Virus record (IMG/VR): IMGVR_UViG_3300022187_000231
Coordinates: 1-24,223 of that record
Source: a virus
DNA: 24,223 bases
Strand: one strand, 5' to 3'
Position numbers and translations under genes: made by a program. Below the pieces are notes generated by a model. That model was not told the DNA's origin. It saw only the letters and a program-made list of their open reading frames with translations, and ran no database searches. Below are positions 15,943-23,252 of the stretch, piece by piece. How positions within the stretch are numbered: the first letter of the stretch is position 1; each line of letters opens with the position of its first letter.

Positions 15943-17211
15943 ATGAGTGAACCATATTTTAAAGTACCAATTGAAAAACTGACTGCAAAGCTACCTGACA
16001 AGTTTGGATTTAAAGAATTCAATCCTAGTCAGGTAGCAATGCTTGAGGGGTTAGAAGATCATCGCTTTTGGGTACATATCTCAGCAAGAAGAACAGGTAA
16101 ATCTAGTGCTGCATCGGTACTAGCTCTAGCAAAACTACTAGAGCCTGGACAACAAGTAATTGTTGTAGCTCCTGACTATAACTTATCATCTATTATTTGG
16201 GACTATACTACAGAACTCATACAAGCTTTCGGTATAGAAACTAAGCGACTAAATTTAAAAGATAGAGTTGTAAGACTTATCAATGATAGTACCTTTAGAC
16301 TACTATCTGCAAATAATAGAACTAGTCTAGTTGGTCGAGCTGCTCACCTATTAATTGTTGACGAAGCAGCTATTATCCCAGATGACGAATACTTTACAAG
16401 AGATTTAAGACCCGCGCTATCTACTTATCAAGGAAGTAGAGCTCTTTTCATATCTACTCCACGAGGTAAGCAAAACTATCTCTATGATTACTATCAGCGT
16501 GGCGATGACGATAACTACCCGGAATGGGGTAGTGGTTTATATGCTTGGCACGTTAATCCTGCCCTAAAAGAAGCAGATATTGAAGAAGCAAAAAAGACTT
16601 TACCCCCAACAATCTTCCAGCAAGAGTACTATTGTGAGTGGACAAGCTTTGAAGGGCAGATTTATAAAGTTGATGATTCTGTGCATCTAATAGATGCTAA
16701 AGAGCATATTTTACCTCAAGACCAACGTTATACCTTTATAGCAGGATTAGATATTGGTTTTAGAGATGATACAGCTTTTGTAGTAGTGGCTACAGATGGT
16801 GAAAATTATATAGTAGTAGACGAATATGTTGCAACAGAGGGTACTACCTCTTCTCATGCAGAAGTGATTGGCGAAATGATTGAACATTGGGGGGTTGAGA
16901 ATGTTTATATTGACTCAGCTGCTCAACAAACTAAAGCTGATTTAGCGTATGATTATGATATCTTTTGTGAAAACGCAATAAAATCTGTTAATGATGGTAT
17001 CAGTTATCTTCAAGTACTAGTACAAAATGAAAACATATTTTTTGATATAGAAAATGCTGAAAGAACTTATTCTAGTGTAACAGCATATAGATGGAATACA
17101 AAAGGAGAAAAAGCAAAACCTTTACATGATTGGAGTTCACATTGTTGTGACGCTTTAAGGTACGCTATTTATTCTTACTCTAAAAATTCCTCAGTGAGTA
17201 TTTATGCCTAA
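15943..17211 (+). CDS. terL: Terminase large subunit
   Basis: This 422-residue DNA-packaging motor has a complete ATPase and nuclease. The Walker A motif is ARRTGKS (48-54), Walker B is LLIVDE (136-141) with catalytic E141, and the coupling motif is FISTPRG (169-175). The RNase H-like nuclease has D270 in GLDIG, D324 in YIDS and D403 in HCCDALRY. The length is usual for compact large terminases. It cuts concatemeric DNA and pumps it through the portal encoded downstream. The ATG lies one base after the preceding TAG without an obvious Shine-Dalgarno, suggesting translational coupling. Its 3' end overlaps the small basic gene by 8 nt. Confidence 0.96.
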   Translation: MSEPYFKVPIEKLTAKLPDKFGFKEFNPSQVAMLEGLEDHRFWVHISARRTGKSSAASVLALAKLLEPGQQVIVVAPDYNLSSIIWDYTTELIQAFGIETKRLNLKDRVVRLINDSTFRLLSANNRTSLVGRAAHLLIVDEAAIIPDDEYFTRDLRPALSTYQGSRALFISTPRGKQNYLYDYYQRGDDDNYPEWGSGLYAWHVNPALKEADIEEAKKTLPPTIFQQEYYCEWTSFEGQIYKVDDSVHLIDAKEHILPQDQRYTFIAGLDIGFRDDTAFVVVATDGENYIVVDEYVATEGTTSSHAEVIGEMIEHWGVENVYIDSAAQQTKADLAYDYDIFCENAIKSVNDGISYLQVLVQNENIFFDIENAERTYSSVTAYRWNTKGEKAKPLHDWSSHCCDALRYAIYSYSKNSSVSIYA

Positions 17212-17437
17212 AAAAATTAAACCAATGAACTCAGTAAAACGTGGTATGTTTCCACTAAGAAAGAAACATACTACAAAGACTCTTAAAAAAGATGTAGCTA
17301 GTTTGAGAAAGCTAGGTTATCCAGTAAAACTAGCTACTCATACTCTCACAACTAATACAAAGTCACTCAGCAAAAAGAAAAAGAAAACACGAGGTTTGGT
17401 TACAACAGTTACAAAACGCAATAAAGCAAAAAGATAG
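17204..17437 (+). CDS. Small very basic protein between TerL and HNH
   Basis: The 77-residue product has 26 Lys or Arg and one Asp, with a KKKKKTR tract and a KRNKAKR tail. Such a protein probably binds nucleic acid or the acidic scaffold, but no named domain is visible. It overlaps the terminase end by 8 nt and lacks a clear ribosome site, so it would be read by coupling; another ATG at 17225 is possible. It could be a packaging cofactor, an internal DNA-condensing protein or a small regulator. Confidence 0.6.
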   Translation: MPKKIKPMNSVKRGMFPLRKKHTTKTLKKDVASLRKLGYPVKLATHTLTTNTKSLSKKKKKTRGLVTTVTKRNKAKR

Positions 17438-17448
17438 AAAATAAAATT

Positions 17449-17477
17449 TTGACTGCTATGTAATTAAAGTTTATAAT
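17449..17477 (+). promoter_or_regulatory. Consensus sigma70-type promoter abutting the HNH start
   Basis: TTGACT at 17449-17454, a 17-nt spacer, and a perfect TATAAT at 17472-17477. It lies in the 41-bp gap before the HNH gene. The ATG at 17479 is only one base after the -10 element, so the usual start point (about 17484) would fall inside the HNH coding region. It shares the TTGACT element and 17-nt spacing with the site at 5682. Confidence 0.65.
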
Positions 17478-17478
17478 A

Positions 17479-17859
17479 ATGTCAGAACTTAAAAGAATCC
17501 CAGTAAAATATGTAAGAGATTATATTAAAAAACATTACAGCTACGGTAAGAGTTGTTATATATGTAAATCTACTAGTAATTTAGAGCTTCACCACTTATA
17601 TAGCATTTCTGAACTATGGAACAACTGGGTAGATAAAAGAAATCTAAATATAACAGAATATGAAGAGATAAAAGAACTACGAGTAGAATTTTACGAAGAA
17701 CACTTAGATCTACTCTCTTCTGAAAACCTTTATACACTATGTAAAGCTCATCATGAGAAGTTACATTCTATATATGGTCAAAGATACTCAAATTGGCGAT
17801 CAGAAAAAGTTAAAAATTGGATTGAAGCTCAAAAGAATAAGTTTGGAGAAACTAACTAA
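17479..17859 (+). CDS. HNH endonuclease next to terminase
   Basis: This 126-residue protein has the zinc-bound HNH layout: CYIC (C26, C29), LELHHLY (H38, H39), N83 in ENLYTLC, and C88-x2-H91 with H92 and H96 in CKAHHEKLH. The N-terminal RIPVKYVRDYIKKHY is a basic helix. HNH nucleases encoded beside the large terminase are known packaging partners (HK97 gp74 is the studied case), needed for specific genome cutting; a free-standing homing endonuclease is the alternative. It ends on a TAATG overlap with the portal gene. A consensus -10 element lies one base before the ATG, so its own mRNA may come only from upstream read-through. Confidence 0.88.
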   Translation: MSELKRIPVKYVRDYIKKHYSYGKSCYICKSTSNLELHHLYSISELWNNWVDKRNLNITEYEEIKELRVEFYEEHLDLLSSENLYTLCKAHHEKLHSIYGQRYSNWRSEKVKNWIEAQKNKFGETN

Positions 17860-19160
17860 TGGCAGGCCCTATATCTTGGATTAGAGAAAAACTAACTAGA
17901 GAAAAACTAAATCCAATTCAACCTTATCTACAAAGCCAAGAGCCCTTAATTCAACCTGATAGTAATGTAGATTTTAGAGCTGCTTATGATCAAGTTGAAA
18001 TTATTCATCGCTGTATAGAGATGATTATAAACTCAGCAGTAGGTATACCATTTGCAGTTGAAACAGGTCCAGGTGGAGGACCAGTTAAAAAAGTTAATAA
18101 ACTTTTAAACGAGAGACCTAACCCCTTTGAGGATAAAATAAGATTTTTACGTCGTGGACTTTTTGATTTTTTAATTGACGGAAATGCATTTTTCTATTAT
18201 GATGGTAATGATATATATATTTTACCTGCGAACGATATAGAAATCGAAACTGACGCAAAACGATTTATAAAAGGTTATACATATCTACTAAGCGGTGCAG
18301 GATCTAGTTACGACTCAGGATTTGAACCATTTGCAGGATCATCTACAGGTAGAAACAGAAGCCCTTCTACTGGAGTTAAACAAGAGACTAAAATTTACTT
18401 TGATGCTTCAGAAGTTATTCACGTAAAAGATGACAATGAAGAAAGTATTTTTAGAGGTAAAAGTAGATTAAAAAGTTTAACAGATTTAATTAATCTATAC
18501 TACGCTCTTTTAAAATTCCAAAGACAGTTCTTTAGGAATAATGCAATTCCAGGGGTTGTTTTAACTACTGATAATGTAATGAGTGCAAAAGTAAAAGAAA
18601 GATTACTACAATCTTGGAGATCTAGTTATACTACTATTTTTGAAGGTGCTAGAAACCCTGCAATTTTAGATGGTGGACTAAAAATTGACAAGTTTAGTGA
18701 TATAAATTTTCAAAACTTAGATTTTGAAAACAGTGTTGAAAGATTACAACAAGATATGGCAAAAGCTTTAGGTGTACCATATGTCTTGTTAAAAAGCGGG
18801 AACAACGCGAATATAGCGACTAACCAGGTTTTATTTTATGAACATACAATAATTCCAATTGTACAACAATTTGCTAGTGCGTTCGAACACTTCTTTAACT
18901 CAGTTAAGGTTAGACCAGAATTAAGAAATATACCTGCTTTACAACCAGATTTAAAAACACAAGCACAATATTTTACTTCTTTAGTAAATGCTGGAATTAT
19001 AACTGCGGATGAAGCTAGAGAAAAGCTATACTTCCCTAAGTTAGAAGAAGAAGCTACAGCTAATATTAGAATACCTCAAAATATAGCAGGAAGCGCAATA
19101 AGTCCAGAACTAGGCGGTAGACCTCCTGAAGAAGATAAAACGGAGTTAACAAATGAATGA
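17859..19160 (+). CDS. HK97-type portal protein
   Basis: The 433-residue protein matches the HK97 portal family. It has a crown/wing N-terminus (EIIHRCIEMIINSAVGIPF), the DFLIDGNAFFYY and FDASEVIHVKDDN segments, GKSRLKSLTDLINLYYALLK, and the long stem region LDFENSVERLQQDMAKALGVPYVLL followed by NQVLFYEHTIIPIV. It would form the dodecameric ring at one head vertex through which the terminase pumps DNA and to which the connector binds. The length is typical. A Gly/Ser-rich loop at about 148-170 may be flexible. The gene is coupled by TAATG to the HNH gene, and its last 8 nt overlap the protease-capsid ORF. Confidence 0.93.
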   Translation: MAGPISWIREKLTREKLNPIQPYLQSQEPLIQPDSNVDFRAAYDQVEIIHRCIEMIINSAVGIPFAVETGPGGGPVKKVNKLLNERPNPFEDKIRFLRRGLFDFLIDGNAFFYYDGNDIYILPANDIEIETDAKRFIKGYTYLLSGAGSSYDSGFEPFAGSSTGRNRSPSTGVKQETKIYFDASEVIHVKDDNEESIFRGKSRLKSLTDLINLYYALLKFQRQFFRNNAIPGVVLTTDNVMSAKVKERLLQSWRSSYTTIFEGARNPAILDGGLKIDKFSDINFQNLDFENSVERLQQDMAKALGVPYVLLKSGNNANIATNQVLFYEHTIIPIVQQFASAFEHFFNSVKVRPELRNIPALQPDLKTQAQYFTSLVNAGIITADEAREKLYFPKLEEEATANIRIPQNIAGSAISPELGGRPPEEDKTELTNE

Positions 19161-21912
19161 TAAAAAATTCTTTATAAATAGTGATGATATCGAAATTAAA
19201 AGTAAAGATAGCACCACTAAGAGTAAATTTAAGATTGCAGGATATGCAAATACTAAAGATAAAGACAGGGTTGGCGATATCGTACTTCCAGAAGCATGGG
19301 CAAAAGGAGTAGAGAACTATCGTAAAAATCCTGTATTACTTTATCAGCATGATCATGGTAAACCGATTGGTAGATCAGATGTGGTTAGAGTCGATAAAAA
19401 AGGAATCTTTGTCGAAGCTTCTGTCTCAGATGCGGCAGAAAAACTACACGGTGTACAAACATTAATTAACGATGGAGCACTAAAAAGCTTTAGTGTTGGT
19501 TTTAGAGTTAAAGATGCGGATTTTGATAGAAACTCAGATACTTTCGTAGTTAAAGATCTAGAGTTGTTAGAAATCAGTGTAGTGAGCGTACCTGCCAATC
19601 AAGAGTCTTTATTTAGTATCAGAAAAAGTTTTGAATCTGATGAAAGCTATGAAGAATTCAAAAAACAATTCATATCTGAAAAAACTAATGAGGAGAATGA
19701 AATGACAGAAGAAGCTCAAGTAGAAGAGATTACTGAAGAAGTAATCGAATCTTCAGAAGAGGTTAAAACTTCAGAAGAAGTAGTTGAGAGTATTGAAGAG
19801 AAATCTGAAGCAGTAGTAACTGATGCAGAATCTGAAGAACTAGATACTAAATCATCTGCTCCTGAAGTAGAAACTATTAAAGAAGAGGATGAAGAAGCTA
19901 GTTATGAAGATCCAACTAAACCTATCCCATTCTATAATATGTTAAGTGCTGAGACATCAAAACTTAATAACAACGACTTTGTTAAAATGAACGGGCAAAG
20001 ATATGTAGTGACTAAAATTGCTACAGCCGAAAGCCCATCTTTTATATTTAAAGAGGTTGACATTAACGGTAATTCCAGCGATAATACAATTAAAGTTGAT
20101 GCTGTTAATTTATCTGTGGTCAATACATGGGATCTTAATACTAAGTATGATGTTGTACTAGTAGATCATGTAGATGCTACAAATTATACAGATTCAGACA
20201 GAGAGTCTATTAAACAACAATTCGAAGAATATGTTAAAGCCTCTGAACTAGATCTTTATTCTATGAAGAATAATGAAAAGATTAAAACAAGTGTTGAGTT
20301 ACAAACAACATTAAACAACTTGATCAATCTAAAAAGCATGGAAGCCGGCTCATGGAGTGACACACACTATGGAATGGCTCAAAGATTCACTAAAACTATT
20401 AAAGCTCTAATCAACCTTCCAGAGGAAGAAGATAGAAACTTCGCTTTAAGTTTACACGGTTATCTAACCGAAGATAAGGAGAACACAAAAATGGCAACTC
20501 AAGATATTGGTGATACCATTAATGTAGAAACACAAACCCCTGCGGCTCCTGCTGTTGAAGAAAAAGCAGTCGCTCAGGTTTCAGAGCCAAGAGTAGCTGA
20601 ACTAGTTAAAGAAGCTGGCACAGTTATTGAAAAGCAATCTGAAGAAAAGATTAAGGCTAATGACGAAGATCATGAAAATTCTCGTCTTGCTGAAGAACTT
20701 GCTGAACTTAGAGGTCAGATGAAAGCTTATAAAGAGCAGATTCATTCCTTTACCGAAAGCAAAATGATCTATCAGGAGAACACTCGTAGAAATACTCAGT
20801 TCTCACAGAAAGATCTATCAAATGCATATTTCCTAGCTAAAGCTCTACGTAAGAGCCCAATGGATACAAAAATGGGTATGCGTATGAAAGACGTTGTTGC
20901 TGGTAACTCAGTTGATGCTTTCGAAAACGCCTTCTCAACAAACGTATACGAAGAAATGAGACAGCAGCTTGTTGTAGCTCCTCTTTTCAATCGTATTGAA
21001 GTAAATGCACGTCAATTCTCAGTTCCAGTAGCTGATGAAGATACAGATGATGCAATTGCACAATTCGAGTCAGGTACATATACAACTGATACAAATAGCT
21101 CTGTACCAACAACTAACCAGCATCAGATTAAATCTGTTGAACTTACACCACATAAGTTCATGGTTAAGACTCACATTGCTAAAGACGAAGAAGAAGATAC
21201 AATTCTTCCGCTAGTTGACTTCTTACGTTCAGCTGCTACTCGTCGTCTAGCTCGCTTTACCGATAAGGTTCTACTTCGCGGTACAGGTGCTCTTACTGGG
21301 TTTGATGCTACTGAGTCACTCTCAGCTGGTTCAACTACAGGTGTCGGCGGTGTTGCTTCACCAATTAAAGGTGTTGTCAACCACGCTGGTGCAGTTAGTG
21401 CCCTTAACCTCTATCGTGGTGTTGGCCTAACAGGTGCCTCCGCTAATACTGCTAAAGCTAATGCAGCTACTGTTGCTTCAGCTCGCGGTCTAATGGGTAA
21501 ATACGGACTTGCTCTAGGTGAAAACCTAGTACTTCTAACATCAGTTGAAGGTTATAATGCTTTCGTAACTGAGACTGATTTCCAGACAGTTGACAAGTTC
21601 GGTGCTCAGGCAACATACCTAACAGGTTCACTTGGAGCCATCTATGGTATCCCACTATATATTTCAGAGTTCATGGACTCAGTTTCTGGCACAGCCAACA
21701 ACCGCGTCCTTGCTACAATGATTTATAAGCCTGGATTCCTAATCGGTGAGCGTCGTGCAATGGAAGTTGAAAGTGAATATCTTCCAGAGCGTCAGGTAAC
21801 TGCTATGTATATGTCAACTCGTTATGACATGAAGGCACTTACAACTGTCGCATCTGCAGCACTAAGCTCAACTTATTCTTACGCTGTTAACATCCTAAGT
21901 GGTGCTGAGTAA
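19153..21912 (+). CDS. Prohead protease - scaffold - major capsid fusion
   Basis: One uninterrupted 919-codon ORF holds three modules. Residues 1-183 are a U35/S78-type prohead protease: H66/H68 in LYQHDHGKPIG, S112/S114 in KSFSVGF, and E140 in LLEISVVSVPAN. Residues 184-446 are Glu-rich (184 to about 250), then an unrecognised domain. Residues 447-919 are an HK97-fold major capsid protein, with a helical delta-like region, VVAPLFNRIEV, KFMVKTHIAKDEEE, LLRGTGALTGF and YGIPLYISEFMDS. A good ribosome site and ATG stand at each internal module boundary (19702, 20491), so nested products are likely beside, or instead of, a processed polyprotein. Arg codons change sharply at 20491. A strong terminator follows. 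Confidence 0.92.
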   Translation: MNDKKFFINSDDIEIKSKDSTTKSKFKIAGYANTKDKDRVGDIVLPEAWAKGVENYRKNPVLLYQHDHGKPIGRSDVVRVDKKGIFVEASVSDAAEKLHGVQTLINDGALKSFSVGFRVKDADFDRNSDTFVVKDLELLEISVVSVPANQESLFSIRKSFESDESYEEFKKQFISEKTNEENEMTEEAQVEEITEEVIESSEEVKTSEEVVESIEEKSEAVVTDAESEELDTKSSAPEVETIKEEDEEASYEDPTKPIPFYNMLSAETSKLNNNDFVKMNGQRYVVTKIATAESPSFIFKEVDINGNSSDNTIKVDAVNLSVVNTWDLNTKYDVVLVDHVDATNYTDSDRESIKQQFEEYVKASELDLYSMKNNEKIKTSVELQTTLNNLINLKSMEAGSWSDTHYGMAQRFTKTIKALINLPEEEDRNFALSLHGYLTEDKENTKMATQDIGDTINVETQTPAAPAVEEKAVAQVSEPRVAELVKEAGTVIEKQSEEKIKANDEDHENSRLAEELAELRGQMKAYKEQIHSFTESKMIYQENTRRNTQFSQKDLSNAYFLAKALRKSPMDTKMGMRMKDVVAGNSVDAFENAFSTNVYEEMRQQLVVAPLFNRIEVNARQFSVPVADEDTDDAIAQFESGTYTTDTNSSVPTTNQHQIKSVELTPHKFMVKTHIAKDEEEDTILPLVDFLRSAATRRLARFTDKVLLRGTGALTGFDATESLSAGSTTGVGGVASPIKGVVNHAGAVSALNLYRGVGLTGASANTAKANAATVASARGLMGKYGLALGENLVLLTSVEGYNAFVTETDFQTVDKFGAQATYLTGSLGAIYGIPLYISEFMDSVSGTANNRVLATMIYKPGFLIGERRAMEVESEYLPERQVTAMYMSTRYDMKALTTVASAALSSTYSYAVNILSGAE
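19690..19704 (+). promoter_or_regulatory. Internal in-frame ribosome site and start, scaffold module
   Basis: GAGGAG at 19690-19695 stands 6 nt before ATG 19702, in frame with the fusion ORF at Met184. It lies exactly where the protease module ends and the Glu-rich region begins. Use of this start would give a scaffold-capsid product of 736 residues, analogous in principle to lambda Nu3 starting inside the protease gene. Confidence 0.55.
20476..20493 (+). promoter_or_regulatory. Internal in-frame ribosome site and start, capsid module
   Basis: AAGGAG at 20476-20481 stands 9 nt before ATG 20491, in frame with the fusion ORF at Met447. Initiation here would yield a 473-residue capsid precursor of normal HK97-family size with an N-terminal delta-like region. 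The Arg codon change begins downstream of this start, supporting separate, heavier translation of this module. Confidence 0.65.
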
Positions 21913-21933
21913 GAATACTTTTTAACCTAAGTA

Positions 21934-21976
21934 AAAAGGGGATGTGGGCCTCCAGCCCCATCCCCTTTTATTTTTT
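21934..21976 (+). terminator. Strong intrinsic terminator after the capsid gene
   Basis: An 11-bp perfect stem (AAAAGGGGATG at 21934-21944 with its complement at 21959-21969) continues, after a bulged T, into a GGGC/GCCC stem with a CTCCA loop. It is followed by a T-rich tract to 21976. It lies 22 bp after the capsid stop and immediately before the connector's GGAG ribosome site. Confidence 0.92.
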
Positions 21977-21986
21977 GGAGAATTCG

Positions 21987-23252
21987 ATGCTTGTAACGCT
22001 TCTTGAAATAAAAGAGTTTTTAAAAATTAAGTTAGATAATGATTCCGAAGACGATAGATTAAATTCTATTAATACTTATGTATCGTCTCTCGTAGAGTCT
22101 TATTGTGGTAGGGTTTTTTCTTCTAATACCTATACTGAATATTTTGATGGAGGAATATCCTCCGTCTTTATTAAAAATCCACCAATTATTAGTGTTAATG
22201 AAGTATCTCAGTATCTTGGAGAGAAATATTCAGCGCTCGGAGGACCAGGTCCTTCTGGAGAGCAAATTGAATTAGAAGGTACAAGTCATACAGTTTCTAC
22301 TATTGGAAATGCAAAAACAACTAAAAGAATTAAAAAATATGGAACATCTAGTCTAACTTTAGATGGGTCTGGTGATTATTTAAGTATTGGGTCTTCAACT
22401 GATTTTGACTTTGATTCAGAGCCTTTTACTATTGAACTTTATACTAGACCAAAAGCTTTAACTGATCATTGTTTGGTATCTAGAGTAGATGACTCTTCTA
22501 ACTATTGGGAACTATCTTATGACGAAACTAACGGTATATATTTTAAAACAGTAGAGGATGGAACTGAAACCACATATATAGAAGGTGCTACCTTAACAGC
22601 CAATACATTTACACATATTGCAGTCGTAAGAAGTGATTCTGAGTATAAAATATTTAAAGATGGATCTCAGGTTGGAGATACAGTCACATCTTCTAATGCA
22701 GTACCAACACTAAGTTCTTCTGTTGAAATTGGTAGAATTAATTTAACATCTAACAAAAATTATAAAGGTAATTTAGATGAACTAAGAGTTTCTTGGATAG
22801 ATAGATATTCCGCTAACTTTACTACTTTAACAAATCCTTTTAGTTCTGATGAAGATACTAAACTGTTATTACATTTTAACGAAGGACAAAACAAAACAGA
22901 AATTATAGACTTCTCTAGAAAAGTAAATGAGTATATGTGGTACGCTGAAACTGGAGAGATAAATTTTGATGCTGGTAGAGGCGGAGGAACTCCTCGTTTA
23001 GGATTCTTTAATCCTAGACAGTTTCAAAACTTTGCTAACGGTGTAAAAGTTAATTATACTGGAGGCTATGTAAGTGTACCTGCAGATTTAAAACTAGCTG
23101 CACTAGAAATGGTTAAAGTACTTTACAAAGGTAGATCAGGTGTTTCTTCTGCTAGATTAGCTGGTGATGATTCTGTAGCACATGAGCTTTCTATGGATGG
23201 ATTTCCTCCTCAAATAAGACGAGTGTTAAATCTTTATAGGTTGCCTATATAA
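21987..23252 (+). CDS. Head-tail connector (gp6-like) with inserted LamG domain
   Basis: I place the start at ATG 21987 after GGAG (21977-21980); an upstream in-frame ATG at 21942 lies inside the terminator hairpin. In the 421-residue product, residues 1-82 match the phage gp6-like connector N-terminus (LLEIKEFLKIKLD, a SYCGRVF segment, NPPIISVNEVSQYLG). Residues about 85-310 form a LamG domain (LTLDGSGDYLSIG, FTIELYTRP, FTHIAVVR, KIFKDGSQVG, GNLDELRVSW, LLLHFNEG). Residues 311-421 return to the connector C-terminus (NGVKVNYTGGYVSVPADLKL, then AALEMVKVLYKGR). The connector ring sits under the portal and joins head to tail; the insert would be displayed at the neck. The fusion is in frame throughout. 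Confidence 0.87.
   Translation: MLVTLLEIKEFLKIKLDNDSEDDRLNSINTYVSSLVESYCGRVFSSNTYTEYFDGGISSVFIKNPPIISVNEVSQYLGEKYSALGGPGPSGEQIELEGTSHTVSTIGNAKTTKRIKKYGTSSLTLDGSGDYLSIGSSTDFDFDSEPFTIELYTRPKALTDHCLVSRVDDSSNYWELSYDETNGIYFKTVEDGTETTYIEGATLTANTFTHIAVVRSDSEYKIFKDGSQVGDTVTSSNAVPTLSSSVEIGRINLTSNKNYKGNLDELRVSWIDRYSANFTTLTNPFSSDEDTKLLLHFNEGQNKTEIIDFSRKVNEYMWYAETGEINFDAGRGGGTPRLGFFNPRQFQNFANGVKVNYTGGYVSVPADLKLAALEMVKVLYKGRSGVSSARLAGDDSVAHELSMDGFPPQIRRVLNLYRLPI

Noticed and set aside
21942-21986. Upstream in-frame ATG extending the connector by 15 residues
   Set aside because: This start lies inside the terminator hairpin and has no ribosome site of its own; ATG 21987 has GGAG at the right distance and begins the family's usual N-terminus.
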